From NCBI GenBank assembly GCA_009760855.2, contig WPIO01000057.1:632501-682500 (forward strand): 50,000 nt of DNA. The letters are read 5' to 3'. The stretch comes from Cristatella mucedo. Its lineage: Eukaryota; Bryozoa; Phylactolaemata; Cristatellidae. The position numbers and the translations under genes are program-made. Position 1 is the first letter of the stretch. Every line of letters begins with the position of its first letter. The notes below the pieces were generated by a model that did no database searches, was not told the DNA's origin, and saw nothing but the letters and a program-made list of their open reading frames with translations. Of the stretch, positions 8,240 to 18,744 are shown piece by piece.

Positions 8240-10910
8240 AAGAGTTTTTAGAGTTCCTTGCTAAAATATTTATGTGTGACAGGCCGTTACTGATTGCTGG
8301 AGACTTCAATATACACGTTGACAACCTTATCAACAGCCAGGTCTGCTAATTTCTTGACCATCTGGAGAATTTTGCTTTGATCCAACACGTTGATCATACC
8401 ACCTGACGTCGGTGACCATATTCTAGATCTCGTGATCACTAAAAATATCTTCCTTACTGGCCTTGTGGTGTGCCTGTTGACCCTCTCTGATCATTGTTCG
8501 GTCTTGTTTCCTGTTCCTGCTCCTTTGTTTGTACAGGGTAATGTCGAACTTGTCCAGCGACGTAACGTAAAAAGCATTGACATAGGCACATTTTTGAAGT
8601 CTGTTTGTGATGCAGGTCTTCTTGATCTGCACGCAGACTCGACCGACAGCCTCGACACCATCACTGATGCAGTAAACATAACACTTAGGAGTGCTCTTGA
8701 CTAGCATGCTCCCATTCATTCTGTCCGTGTACAGTCGTGGAGATTCCTTTCAATTTACAAAAAAACTTCAAAAGGTGGGCCATGTTAAGCGCAGGCTTGA
8801 ACGTCGTTTTAAGAAATCGGGGTCTGATGCTATCTAGTCAATTTCGAAGAATTCCGTCGAGTTTACACCCGGAAGCTTGTAAAAGCCAGGGCTTCTTTTT
8901 TTTACTAAAAAACCGAATTCCTGCCAGTCGGACCCAAAACAGATTTATAAGACAGTAAACAATTTATTGGCCAACGCTGAGAGGTCTGACCCCCCAGCTA
9001 TTAACGGCCCAGCCGAAAGGTTTTCACCCTTCTTCACTGGAAAAAGGGTGCACATTCCTGCTTCCATAACGCCCCCACCGAGTAAAGCAGTTGTGGAATA
9101 ACAACCTGTGACCTTCCTTAAAATGTTTTCCGAGGTTTCTGCTTGCGATGTGGCTACCTTAATAAGATCCAGTAAAAAGAGCTCGTCTCCTGAAATCCCT
9201 ATGCCATCACCTCTGTGGTCTTCACTGGCAGACCAACTTAGCCCTGCCATAACCGAGATTTTTAATGCTTCTTTGGAAAAAGGGGTCGTACTCACGTCCT
9301 TCCGATCGGCAATTGTTAGACCGATACTTTAAAAGAGCCTGGATTATATACAGAGGTCCTTGCAAACTGTCGCCCAGTTTCCCTTCTTTGCTTTTTGTCA
9401 AATATTCATGAAGAATTGTTGCTAAGCAGCTGGTTGCACGTATAAAAAAGACTGAAATGTCAGAAACATTTCAATCAGGGTTCAAGAGGCAGCACTCCAC
9501 TGAAACTGCTCTCCTCCGTGTTAACAATGACAATCTTTGTGGCAATGATGACAGGTATGTCACTGCCCTAGCTCTGCTAAATCTGTCACCTGCCTTCGAC
9601 ACCATTAATCACGATGTCCTACTTGAACGATTGAGAACAACGATCGGTCTTGCCGACGAGGCACTGGCGTGGTTTAAATATTACACTTGTCTGATCGTGT
9701 TCAATCCGTCTCGTGTGGGGGTCGGGTCTCACCCACGAGACCGGTCATCTATATAGTCTCTCAAGGGTCTGTACTCGGTCCCTTGCTGTTCTCCATTTAT
9801 ACCCGACCTCTGGGAAAAGTGAGTAAGGCCCATGGAATAGGATTTCACTTTTATGCTGACAATACTTAGCTGTATTTGTCATTCAAACCCTCGGAATTTG
9901 CTGCAGCAACTGATAAACTGAATGCTTGCCTTACCGACATTCAATCCTGCATGTCGGAAATTTCCTGAAACTAAATGACGATAAAACCTAATTGCTGCTC
10001 ATAGGACACCCTAAGCAATTGGCTGGATTAGAAGGCTTTGCTCTTCTAATAGGTGATGCTTTTATGCAACCATCACCACGTGCTCGAAATTTATGAATCG
10101 TTTTTGACAGCTGCCTCAATTTTAAAAGCTTCATTCAGAAGACTGCTTCTACAGCTAGCCATCACGTCCGATCCCTATCTAAGATTATGAGCTGTCTTCC
10201 ACAGTGGCTTGCAAAAAAATTAACTAGCTCCTTAGTTCTGTCTCGCCTTGATTATTGTAATTCTCTTTTGGCTGGGCTGCCAAAGAAAGCTGTTATGCCA
10301 CTACAGCGGACTATGAATATGGCTGCAAGGCTGGTCTTCAAATCCCAGCAGTTTGAGCACGTGTCTCCTTTGCTGAAAGAGTTCGGATGGATGCGGTTGA
10401 GCAAAGGATACAGAGCAAAGTTCTTACGCTGACCCACAAGGCCCGCCGCGGCTTGGCTCCTTCGTACCTAGCTGAACTGCTGCATCAGTTTCAGCCTGTT
10501 CGCGCCCTCAGGTCCTGTGTGGACAATAAATTAGCTGTTCCATTCCTCCGCTTAAAGACAGTTGGCGACAGAAGCTTTAGCTCTGCAGGTCCTAGACTGT
10601 GGAACTCGCTTCCACAATTCTTACGCAACGACATCTACTCTCCAACTGCCGACTATGGCACATCTTTTTCAGCGGTCCTGAGCTGCTACTTCCATGCTAC
10701 TCACTACCTCAACTGCTCTCCTGACTCTGCTATTGCTTTCCACCTTCTCTTTGTTGCGTGTGATGAAGTCTGTTGGCTACCGAATGCGTACCGAAAGCAG
10801 CTTAGGCTGTGAGTGCGCTATACAAAACTCTCCTGTGTAACACCCACATAGTCTTTATGGCTTTGTGGTGTTACAGATGGAGATACATCAAATTGCATTA
10901 CATTGTAACT
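8240..10910 (+). mobile_element. LINE family B (L2/CR1-like), nearly full pol, degenerate
   Basis: This second LINE family lies in BORCS6 intron 3. In order it shows the C-terminal half of an APE-type endonuclease ('LLIAGDFNIHVD' near 8290, 'HILDLVITKN' near 8420, 'LSDHCSVLF' near 8490). It continues with RT N-terminal sequence (9108-9330), palm motif 'LNLSPAFDTINHDVLLERL' (~9580), 'SQGSVLGPLLFSIYTRPL' (~9760) and 'IGFHFYADNT' (~9840, second catalytic Asp changed to Asn). The thumb and C-terminal tail ('LLAGLPKKAVMPLQR', 'GPRLWNSLPQFL') follow to about 10812. Multiple stops and frameshifts make it inactive. The 3' UTR ends near 10910. Other pieces of this family are at 23820-24450 and 48765-48982. 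Confidence 0.85.
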
Positions 10911-11238
10911 ACTACCGATTTTGGATTAGTGGTTCATAAATCACGTAAGAGAAATTTTTTTTAGAAATATTAATAATTAATTTGATAATAGTTTTGAACC
11001 ATTTTGATTGAGCCCTTAGAGAACTAAATCTGTTTCTTTGAATTTTGCAAATACTGAAGACGAATACTCAGAGGTAGTGGGATCGCCCTAGCTCATCGCA
11101 AGGTTTCGAAACTGTCAGGGGCAGCTTGCCATCTGTGCACACTTTCTCTGTGGTCGTGGTATCCCGGTTAATCATCACTCGTTTCATAAGGTTGCATGCC
11201 TAATCTACTGATGGAATTGTTGGTGCTTTGTCTGACGA
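10911..11238. other. No recognisable feature (BORCS6 intron 3)
   Basis: A/T-rich, non-coding sequence between a LINE and a SINE. Nothing identifiable. Confidence 0.5.
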
Positions 11239-11375
11239 AAATGCAGTGGTGGCCCGAAAGGCTAACGCCGTGGTTTGGCCTAAGGTTCTCGTGTTTAACG
11301 ACCAGTGTCGTGGACTCGAGCCCTGTGGCACATGTAACTAGCCGGAATAGATATTAAGTTTTATTAAGCCGCGTT
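11239..11375 (+). mobile_element. SINE family B (tRNA-derived), diverged
   Basis: A pol III B-box-like GTGGACTCGAGCCC follows a decayed A-box region. Next comes the family 3' segment 'GGAATAGATATTAAGTT'. It resembles the clearer copies at 12605-12741 and 49061-49194. Confidence 0.55.
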
Positions 11376-11499
11376 TACGAGGTCTGTCTAGCTTCTGTCC
11401 TGCCTCGGTCTTGGTTTAGTCTTTGATGCATATGTTTACCAGTGTGAGGGCATTCCAACCTATAAACGTTACTTTAGGGCACCATAGAATTATTTATTT

Positions 11500-12105
11500 A
11501 TTTATCAAGTATTTATTTATTAGTGTATTATCTTTCTAGGCTCTTTGAAAACGTTTGAAGGGAAGCGTGTGAAGTCATTTGTGATAACGTGCACAGTCTC
11601 TGCATGCATGAACACACAAAGGACATTTCACGTGTACCCAGCAAATGATGTGATGAACAGGTGGGATTGTACCTATTTTTTAATGTCATGACCAAAAAGT
11701 AATGGTCAATTGATTCAAGTGTCTTATTTACGTAGCCACAGAAGAGCCATCTATCAATGTCAACTATCAATCCTTTTTTTTAATTGGACAGCAACGAATA
11801 GCCTATTGGAGGACTCGAGCCCCCCCCCCCACCCCACCTCGTACTGCATTGTGACTTTAGTCGGGAGTCAGTGCCATGCTTTAGGACCCTACAAACTAAG
11901 GCATGGTTACCAAAGGATTTGAGAAAGGATATTGGTTCAGGCACCGCTAAACTGTGCCAGTCAGAAGAATGGATACCGCTATGACTGATTTTGAAACAGT
12001 GCGGTTTGGTAGGCCAGAGCAAGAGAACGAAGGGACACTTTTAAACTGAGGGACGGAACTTATAAGTTGAGGCCCTGCTTGGCAGGAATGAGAAGTGTTG
12101 TAGTG
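11500..12105 (-). mobile_element. LINE family A relative, decayed 3' region(s)
   Basis: Minus-strand traces of the family 3' UTR (tail near 11535, 'GCACAGTCTCTGCATGCATG' region) and of the 'WNS'/'FGNHA' ORF2 end are visible. It is interrupted by a poly-C run at 11821-11830 and strongly diverged, apparently an older subfamily. Confidence 0.55.
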
Positions 12106-12109
12106 TAGC

Positions 12110-12500
12110 TCCAATAATAATAGTAATAATAATAATAATACATTCATGTAGTGGTCTCAGAGTATGTAATATCTTTCTTGGCACTTCGCATATACTGTAA
12201 AGGAAGCATGACCATGAGGTTAGTGAAAACATGCACAGTGTCAACATGCATAATTAGGTTAGTGGTATCAAAATTCATAAGATGGTTGCTGGTATAATTT
12301 ACAGTGTCAGCAGGCATCAGGACACAAAAGACATATCAAGTGCTTTGTTACATACTACTAACACACATCACAAGGACCTAGCAAATGCCGTGAGGAGCAG
12401 GTGCGTTTTAGTTTCTTTTTAAATGTCAAGCCATGGGATGTCGTGACGTCAGTCGGCCGGAAGTGAGTTCCAAGTTGTACGAACTAACCACCTTCGACGT
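12110..12500 (-). mobile_element. LINE family A relative, 3' tail and UTR
   Basis: This starts at an AAT microsatellite followed by a diverged copy of the family tail. Next are 3' UTR repeats of the 'GCACAGTGTCAACATGCAT' type and the last ORF2 codons, all inverted. Non-functional. Confidence 0.6.
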
Positions 12501-12604
12501 TCTTGATACACAAGACTAGCTGCAGACTGTAAGCGCCTTATTCCCGCCCAGGCTGGAGATCAGTGAGCAGGCGAGACGTTACTTCAATGCGCATAGACCT
12601 GCCG

Positions 12605-12741
12605 AGCTGGTTTGATCCAGTGATAAAAGTGGGGGGGGGGGGACAAAGGTCTGGCTGAGGTCGTAGGCTCGAGCCCCGAGGCATATGCAAAGTGCCTGAA
12701 TACAGATTAAGTTCTTTTGGGGCACTATACAGATGAATTGT
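12605..12741 (+). mobile_element. SINE family B (tRNA-derived)
   Basis: An A-box-like region (TGGTTTGATCCAGTG) is followed by an internal G12 run, then a B-box (GTAGGCTCGAGCCCC). The 3' end, 'GATTAAGTTCTTTTGG', is shared with the family A LINE tail. It would be transcribed by RNA polymerase III if active. Confidence 0.7.
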
Positions 12742-12779
12742 ATATTCGGATGGTGTATTTGTGTCTAAGCTGGCCCACA

Positions 12780-13110
12780 TTGTTGCCAGGTTTTGTATAG
12801 CTGAAAGCAGGCCGACTTGGCTGTGGAGCTGATGTCGTCATCGAGCAAGAGGTTGCCTTGGAACAGGACGGAAGCGGAAGCGCACTATGCCTCTTTACCC
12901 AAATAAACGTACAAACTCAACAACTTTCATCGAGTTCTACTGGCCTGCCTATAACTAATAAGTTGGTTTAATCGTCATTCAATTTTGAGGCAGTTATTTG
13001 GCATCTAAGTGCGAATTTCATCAATGCATGTAGCAAGGGAAAATATGACTTCCTGGAATTCAGAGAGGGATCAAATCACGCCTTTATCTGCATACAAATG
13101 AAAGCTTAGA
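12780..13110 (-). mobile_element. LINE family A relative, RT 3' region
   Basis: The minus strand shows a decayed RT C-terminal stretch ('CIDEIRT.MPNNCLKIE' with stops) and the following 'SAR..GV' region. It is homologous to 2230-2680. Confidence 0.55.
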
Positions 13111-13794
13111 TTGTAGTGCAGGGCAAGTGTGCAGAGACGTTTTTGTTTAGTTGTTGATTTGCATCCTACCCTGCCGTTTGCAACTGCTCGTGGCTCGTTG
13201 GGAGCGCCGGTGCTTTATGTGTGGAGTTAGGCTCTTGCTAGCCAGCATGCTCCTGGCTTCACGAGGTCAAGGCAATATTCCTGCTGTGTCACGGCGAGGC
13301 GGCTCCGCGTTTTGGCCACTATGGCTCAGCACTGTGCCGCGCAGTCAAACCGTAGAGTCTTGGAGTGATGCATCACATGTCACCCTTGACAGTCCTGCTA
13401 GATCGAAGGTGCCGGCAGCCCTACGGGAGCCCTACCTCGTTGCTCCGGCCCATCCAGGCTCATCACACCTGGTCCTAAGCAGCAGGTCGCTCGGGCTGCG
13501 CTGCTGCCGGAAAAGAATTTCTCCGTCCCTGTCGCTTCCTGCCGCTGGCGACCAGGCTGCGGTGCACGATTGGCTGTGGCGCCTGCTGGAGGGCCATATC
13601 ATCCGCTTCGCTTGTGTGATAAGGCTGCCTGTGTGGGGGCTGGGGGGGGGAGGTAGCTCGCATGGAAGTAGCACGTGTCAGATGTGGATTCGCTGCCATG
13701 CCAGCGGCTGCGTAATGTGGGCTGCTATTGTCGATCCTTTTTTGACACGCTGCACTCTCTGCTGTTCAGTATTTTGTCGCCGTGTTCTCTGTAG

Positions 13795-13871
13795 ACTATG
13801 TATGCGTACATGGCCAAAGTCGAGGAAGTGGGCCAGTCATTCAAGCCGGTCGTTGATCTCAGCAATCAGCT
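13795..13871 (+). CDS. BORCS6: BORCS6 orthologue, exon 4
   Basis: The acceptor CTCTGTAG|ACT follows a 6.3 kb intron filled with a family B LINE, SINEs and hairpins. The exon encodes 'TMYAYMAKVEEVGQSFKPVV' then 'DLSNQ' plus two bases (phase 2). It continues the domain with the family's 'K.MY.LMAK.EEL' helix. The donor is CT|GTATCC, acceptable but weaker than the others. A longer open frame in another phase (13151-13951) overlaps this exon and is spurious. Confidence 0.85.
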
Positions 13872-14490
13872 GTATCCTTGCTGCCCAGTACCCTGCCACG
13901 TGTGTGTCTTGTCAACCAACCGTTGTGCTGAGGGCTTTAATTTTTTTCTAGCGCTGTTGCTAATGTGTTGCCTATTAGCAGACTTTACTAATTTCTTGTA
14001 AGTGCATGTGTTTGTGGGGGCGAGCCTGCGCTCGCGCATTTGTGTGTGAGTGTGCGCGAGTGTGTGTGTGTGCACATCTGAGTATGTAGGGCTCATGGCC
14101 TCTAACAGGCATGCCTGCTGCTTCGATCTGTCTCGTTTGAACCTATCCGTAGGCTCAACCAATTTGCTTTGACCTTGTAATTTCGGATTTTGGAATTGCT
14201 TGCTATGCTCTTTGCATGAAGATCTTTATATAAAGATCTATACAAAAGGTTATGCCTCGTTCATTGCTGTGGCTAGCTTTTCCTTGCTTATATTGTAGCC
14301 TCTATGTTTTGAGCCCAGGAGTTAGTCGATTGCACTTGACGACCCAGATGGGGTGGGGGTGTTGCATCCAGCTGCATGTTGTTCTTTGCTGCTCCTGCAA
14401 GCATGGTGAATGCCACCAAAGCCCCTAAGGCACTTCTGCTGATATATACATGAGGCTGTTGATTCAGCTAACCTTTAATGTATGTATGCT

Positions 14491-14639
14491 AGGTCTAGGG
14501 GCAGTGGTTACTTGCTTGCTCTTAGCGACTCAGGTCTGGAGTTCGAGCTCTGCATCGGGCCGTCCTTTATTGCCTGCTGTAAACGGCTGGCTAAGCTCTC
14601 TTCTGTCGCTTTATGAATGAGGCTGTCTGATCAGTTCGA
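14491..14639 (+). mobile_element. SINE family A (tRNA-derived), copy 1
   Basis: An A-box (GGGGCAGTGGTTA region) and a B-box (GGAGTTCGAGCTCTGC) are followed by the family body 'GCCGTCCTTTATTGCC' and the end 'GAGGCTGTCTGATCAG'. A preceding 3' end of the same family lies at about 14450-14470. Confidence 0.65.
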
Positions 14640-14797
14640 CTTTTTCAAGGTTTATACTTTTACTTAAGAGGGTTCCAATGAACTGCTGATCAGCCTCTAT
14701 AATTTGAGTGTGAGCACTCACTCATTAAGTGAAGTCCACGAGTAGCCGTAAATGCCTGTTGCAGAAGTCGCACTTAAATTTGCTCCCTTTGTTGCAG

Positions 14798-14932
14798 GGC
14801 CGTTATAGCCAATGAGATAAGGTGCTTGCTCTTTACGAACGAGGTCGTAGGTTCGAATCTTTCAGTAGGTGATCCTATTGCCAACCTCAAGCAGTTGCTG
14901 CTGTAAAAGTTGAGGCTGTTAAATCAGCTAAT
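14798..14932 (+). mobile_element. SINE family A, copy 2
   Basis: A clear tRNA-like head: 'GGCCGTTATAGCCAATG' (A-box), then 'GTCGTAGGTTCGAATC' (B-box), then the family body, ending 'GAGGCTGTTAAATCAGCTA'. Confidence 0.75.
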
Positions 14933-14976
14933 AGTGTATGTTATGTTTGTAGTACCGATGCCATGGCTATGATAAT

Positions 14977-15132
14977 AGGCCGTGATAGCCGAGGAGGCAA
15001 AGTGCTCACTCTTCACGACCGAGGTCGTGTGTTCGAATCCTGCAGTGGGCGATACTTATTGCCATTTGAAAAGATAGCAATAGCCGTTAAAGGTCTTCAG
15101 CCGCTTTACAAATGAGGCTGTCAATATTTAGC
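14977..15132 (+). mobile_element. SINE family A, copy 3
   Basis: The head is 'GGCCGTGATAGCCGAGG' and the B-box 'GTGTTCGAATCCTGCAG', followed by the same body and a slightly altered end. It is close to copy 2 in the same orientation, so the intron has three copies within 650 bp. Confidence 0.75.
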
Positions 15133-15237
15133 TGTCATATAGAAAATACCAGGGGAGATAATTTATTACTTTGCATATGTAGCTATTGCATGCACCAGTA
15201 GCCTCATTGCTGAAATTGAGCATTAAACTGTGCATTA

Positions 15238-15330
15238 ATAATAATATACTTGATAAAGCGTCCTCAGAGAACTCAATCTCTTTCTAGGCACTTTACATTT
15301 GCTGCATTGAATTACAAAATAGTGATGAGC
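15238..15330 (-). mobile_element. LINE family A, 3' tail only
   Basis: Only the terminal hairpin-like tail remains ('CTTGATAAAGCGTCCTC' through 'CTAGGCACTTTACATTTGC' on the plus strand), preceded by a TAA microsatellite. Confidence 0.75.
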
Positions 15331-15717
15331 AAGCTTTTAATAAGCACATTTTCTAATTATTTATGTAAACGCCATTGAGATGATCTCAGTGGCAAGCCTT
15401 TGTTCTTTAATTTCTCAGAAAGATATGAACATTTTTCATTATCTATCATGAATGTCTTTAATTTTTAACTTGATTGTTTACGATTTTCGAGGTCACATGC
15501 TGTTAAAACTTAAAATAATGTTGAATGTAGGTTCATTAAGGGAGTCCACTGCTGATTCAATAGCCAGTGATGTGACCTATGGCAAGCAAGAGAGGGATTC
15601 CTTGCGAATGTAAGTGCAAATTGTAAAAGTTATTCACACAGTTGAAAATTGAGATTCTTTGAAAAATTTCAAAGACCACACATTTTATAAATGGTCAAGC
15701 ATCAGAGAGAGAGCAGA

Positions 15718-15796
15718 GCCCATAGAATATAGCTATATCGAATAAGAATATTAAGCTATATCGAATATTATTAGAATATAGCTATATCGAATAAGA
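15718..15796. repeat. Short AT-rich tandem repeat
   Basis: Three imperfect copies of 'AGCTATATCGAATAAGA' type sequence, low complexity, in BORCS6 intron 4. Confidence 0.7.
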
Positions 15797-16156
15797 GCAA
15801 GACAAGCAAGAGAGAAACTGGATGACAGTGTAGTTTTTGTCAAACCTCATCGCGGGAATTTGTAATTTTTCCTCGTCTATAGATATGATCACGTTAAGAA
15901 TGAGTTCCAAGACTGCTCGTCAGTAGTACAGGCTTGCCAGCAATGTCAGTGGTCACCGAGGTGAATTCAAAAGAAAAGAAGAAAAGTTGCAGTGTTCCAT
16001 GATGTTTCACTTTTATTGGCTGGTAACTTGACAATGGTCGCCGATGCTCTTCTGCCACCGTTCTGTTCTTGTTGCTGCTACCTGTTGCGTCGCCTTTGTC
16101 ATTGATTGGGTGGTCTATCACATCTCTGTGTGGACTTAACCGATATGGCGGCCTAG

Positions 16157-16220
16157 CAACGACATCAAGCGTGTGCTTGATCGGCTGGAGCGACAGGCGG
16201 GCATTATTCCGCCGCTGTAG
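16157..16220 (+). CDS. BORCS6: BORCS6 orthologue, exon 5 (terminal)
   Basis: The acceptor GGCGGCCTAG|C supplies the last base of a Leu codon (CT|C). The exon then encodes 'NDIKRVLDRLERQAGIIPPL' and a TAG stop. The joined 'LSNQLNDIKRVLDRLE' matches the terminal helix of BORCS6 ('Q...DI.R.L..LE'). The protein totals 246 residues, shorter than the vertebrate protein, mainly because of a shorter acidic N-terminus. All four junctions keep phase, which makes chance assembly unlikely. Confidence 0.85.
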
Positions 16221-17794
16221 CAGCTTGGGAGCGTTCAGTCAGTCGAGGAGCTACCAAACCGGTCGGAATCGTTACCGCCCACGCTGCTTATGGAAGAAGC
16301 ATCGCGAAACCGGCAATAGGATCGGCTCTGTCGCAGCTAGCCTGAGCTTTGGCCGAATGGCTTTGGCTGAATGTAGGCTCGACACCTCTGTCGATGTCTG
16401 ATGATGCTGTGGACTTGGTCATGCCACCACCTGCCTGCTGTTGCTGTGATGTCTTTTAAACGGCCCGTGCTTAGCTTTGGTTGCTGTCGCTGTGCAACGT
16501 TCGTCGCCAGTGTCATGTTGGTCATATCAATTTTTTTCGGGCACCGAAAAGCTGCTGCCTCAAAAGATGGCAAATCGGGAGGGGATGAGTGTGTCCAGCA
16601 GCCGAAAGTCGTTGCTCGTTCGAACCGAGTCCCTAAGGGTTCTCGGCGATCTTGGCTATACAGCCATCAACTTGCCCTTACTGCCTTTCGTGTAATAGAG
16701 CAACGTGCCGTGAAAACTATAGGGACTTGCTATACACTTTTTGCTGTTTCCATGACGTGATGCTTTGATTGGCATTGAGAAGCCATCCGATGTGTTGATT
16801 TGCAGCTACAGAGGCCACAGCTGAAGCTGCAGTCATATAATTTTATTCTGCTGCAACGGTCTCACCTGAAGACTAGCCATTGCTGTGCTTAGAAAGATTG
16901 TGTACTTGTAGTGTGCTATGCTTATCTTTTATAGTTATGCAGTTTCATATTTATGATTTATATAGTTCCATAGTTATAATTAGAGCAATGCGGTTATGTC
17001 GACTATCCTTTAGTGTCTCTATATACCGGTTGCCGTTTCAAAAACCTTTTTATGTGCTGTAACTTAATCGGAGTTGGTCATTGTTTAATGATTTAGTATC
17101 AGCAATACTCGCGGATTTTAGCTCTTTTAGCTAAGTTACGCTGGCACGAGTCTTGTGTTATGGTTTATAAGACAAAGCTGCTTGGCAGCATCCTTCGTCA
17201 ATTTTCTTTGGCCGCCTATTAAAGAAATGACCGTTGTGGTTTTCATCGGGCTTTGGGGTTTTGCTTTCTCTCCCTTGATTATCTAGACTACGGTAGTTCT
17301 TGCCGGGTGCCATGCAAGTACGGTGGTACCTTGGCTTATGAATTTAATTCTTTCTTTAACGGATCTCGAAGTACTTGTATGGCATATCAATTTCTCCCCT
17401 TGAAATGAATTGAAGTACCATTAATCCGTTCCGGACCCGCAAAAAAACACCATTATTTTTTTCCACGTGTTTTTAAAGAAAAACCTGTATTTCTAAATAA
17501 CGAATATTGTTAAAAAAAACAATACAACAGAATTTACCTGCAATGAACGGGTTTTATTAGATGTAATGTAATGTATTAACTTGAAATCAGACGACGAAGA
17601 TGCTGACGGAGTTGGAGGAGAAAGTCTAAAATAAAAACCCGAGTGTTATTCGCCGATTTTTGTCCTTTGGGCTAGCTTTCCTTACTTTCATGTTCTAGGG
17701 TCTGTCTGGGCGCGAACCACCAGACCTGTGCTTGATGTCGAACCCTGGTAATCAGCAGCGTCTTGCAGCCGAACGTGTTTGGCCACCCATAAAA
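16221..17794. other. BORCS6 3' UTR and intergenic sequence
   Basis: This is downstream of the BORCS6 stop. No gene is recognisable; the open frames at 16401-16760 and 16477-16695 show no family features. An AATAAA-type signal is present near 17625-17634, far from the stop, so the true cleavage site is uncertain. Confidence 0.5.
17319..17460. mobile_element. Possible Tc1/mariner-type non-autonomous fragment
   Basis: The segment starts 'TACGGTGGTACCTTGGCTTA' and continues with 'CATTAATCCGTTCCGGACCC'. This style of terminus is common in Tigger/mariner-like and related non-autonomous elements (TA target, 'CAGTGGTACC' end). I cannot find the matching right end. Confidence 0.35.
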
Positions 17795-18178
17795 ATAATA
17801 ATAATTCATTTGATAAAGTACCCTCAGATAACTCAATCTCTTTCTAGGCGCTTTAGATTTGCTGCAAAGGGAAATGTAATTGAATGGTGAGTAATGTCAT
17901 GCTTGATAAACAGCATGAATAACATGGTTAGGGGTGACATGCACAGGGTCAGCATGCAAATGTGGTTAGTGGCAGCATGCACAGTGTCAGCACGCATAAG
18001 CACATCAAGGACGAATCACAGGCACCCACTAAATGCTGTCCTAAATAGGTGTTTTTAAGTTATTTTTAAATGTGGTCAAGTCAGGGGGTGTTCTGACGCA
18101 AGTCGGGAGGGAGTTCAAGGCTTTGGGAGAATACGAACTAAATGCACGGTCTCCAAAGGATTTGAGGTTTGTACGAGG
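17795..18178 (-). mobile_element. LINE family A, interrupted copy (3' part)
   Basis: The tail, 3' UTR and last part of ORF2 are in reverse orientation, up to 'GGTTTGTACGAGG'. The sequence resumes at 22921 with 'CGAGGTATTTGTAGAC', so the retroelement at 18179-22920 split this LINE after it had inserted. The CGAGG at 18174-18178 is the duplicated target. Confidence 0.85.
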
Positions 18179-18591
18179 TGTAGTTTGGTTGCACAGTAGA
18201 GAGCCAGCCGATGCCTAACACCGACAGTTTATTCCCAGCACACGGAGCCCCAGAGCGCACGGCTTCCCTCAGCCCCTGCCCTCACACTACTCCCCTCCCC
18301 TGGTCGACTCCGATGACTCATCGACCACAACTGTGCACCGGCCAACCCTGATGGTGAATCCACCATCTGGCCACCAGCTGGTCCATGCCACATCAAAGGC
18401 GGATCACAGCAGTGCACTGGCCGACCCTGATGGTGAATCCACCATCTGGCCACCAGCTGGTTACTGGCCTCTGTCCGTACCACATCACAGGCGGACCCCA
18501 GCTGTGCACCGGCCCCTCTCGGTGGTGCTTCTAACAGCTCACCAGTAGCTTATCAGAGGAGCCTGCATACGATACATACATGCGAACTACA
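18179..18591 (+). repeat. Left terminal repeat of retroelement (inverted)
   Basis: This 413 bp repeat begins 'TGTAGTTTGGTTGCACAGTA' and runs inward to '..ATGCGAACTACA'. Its reverse complement matches 22429-22920. It holds one complete ~79 bp internal repeat unit against two in the right copy, which accounts for the length difference. Confidence 0.85.
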
Positions 18592-18692
18592 CGCTCCCTT
18601 GACCTTACGGTCACAAGTCAGGAGCCGGCATACAATACATACATACAAACGTACATACGAACTACACGCACCCTTGACCTTAAGGTCACAAG
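18561..18692. repeat. Two-copy tandem repeat at left inner border
   Basis: A ~70-75 bp unit containing 'GCATACGATACATACATGCG' and 'CCCTTGACCTTACGGTCACA' is repeated imperfectly. The first copy overlaps the inner end of the left terminal repeat. Confidence 0.7.
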
Positions 18693-18744
18693 TTTGCAGC
18701 ACCAACACATGTAGCTGCAAGGTACAGAGCAGCAATGAGCAAGT

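Noticed and set aside
13151-13951. 266-codon open frame on the plus strand
   Set aside because: It overlaps BORCS6 exon 4 in the wrong frame, has no family features, and is Cys/Arg/Ser-rich as expected for a chance frame in GC-rich DNA.
14798-15060. tRNA genes (A- and B-box sequences)
   Set aside because: The tRNA-like heads lack a full cloverleaf and are followed by a common SINE body present in several copies.
16401-16760. 119-codon open frame after BORCS6
   Set aside because: No domain or family resemblance, and overlapping frames of similar length exist on both strands; likely 3' UTR or intergenic.
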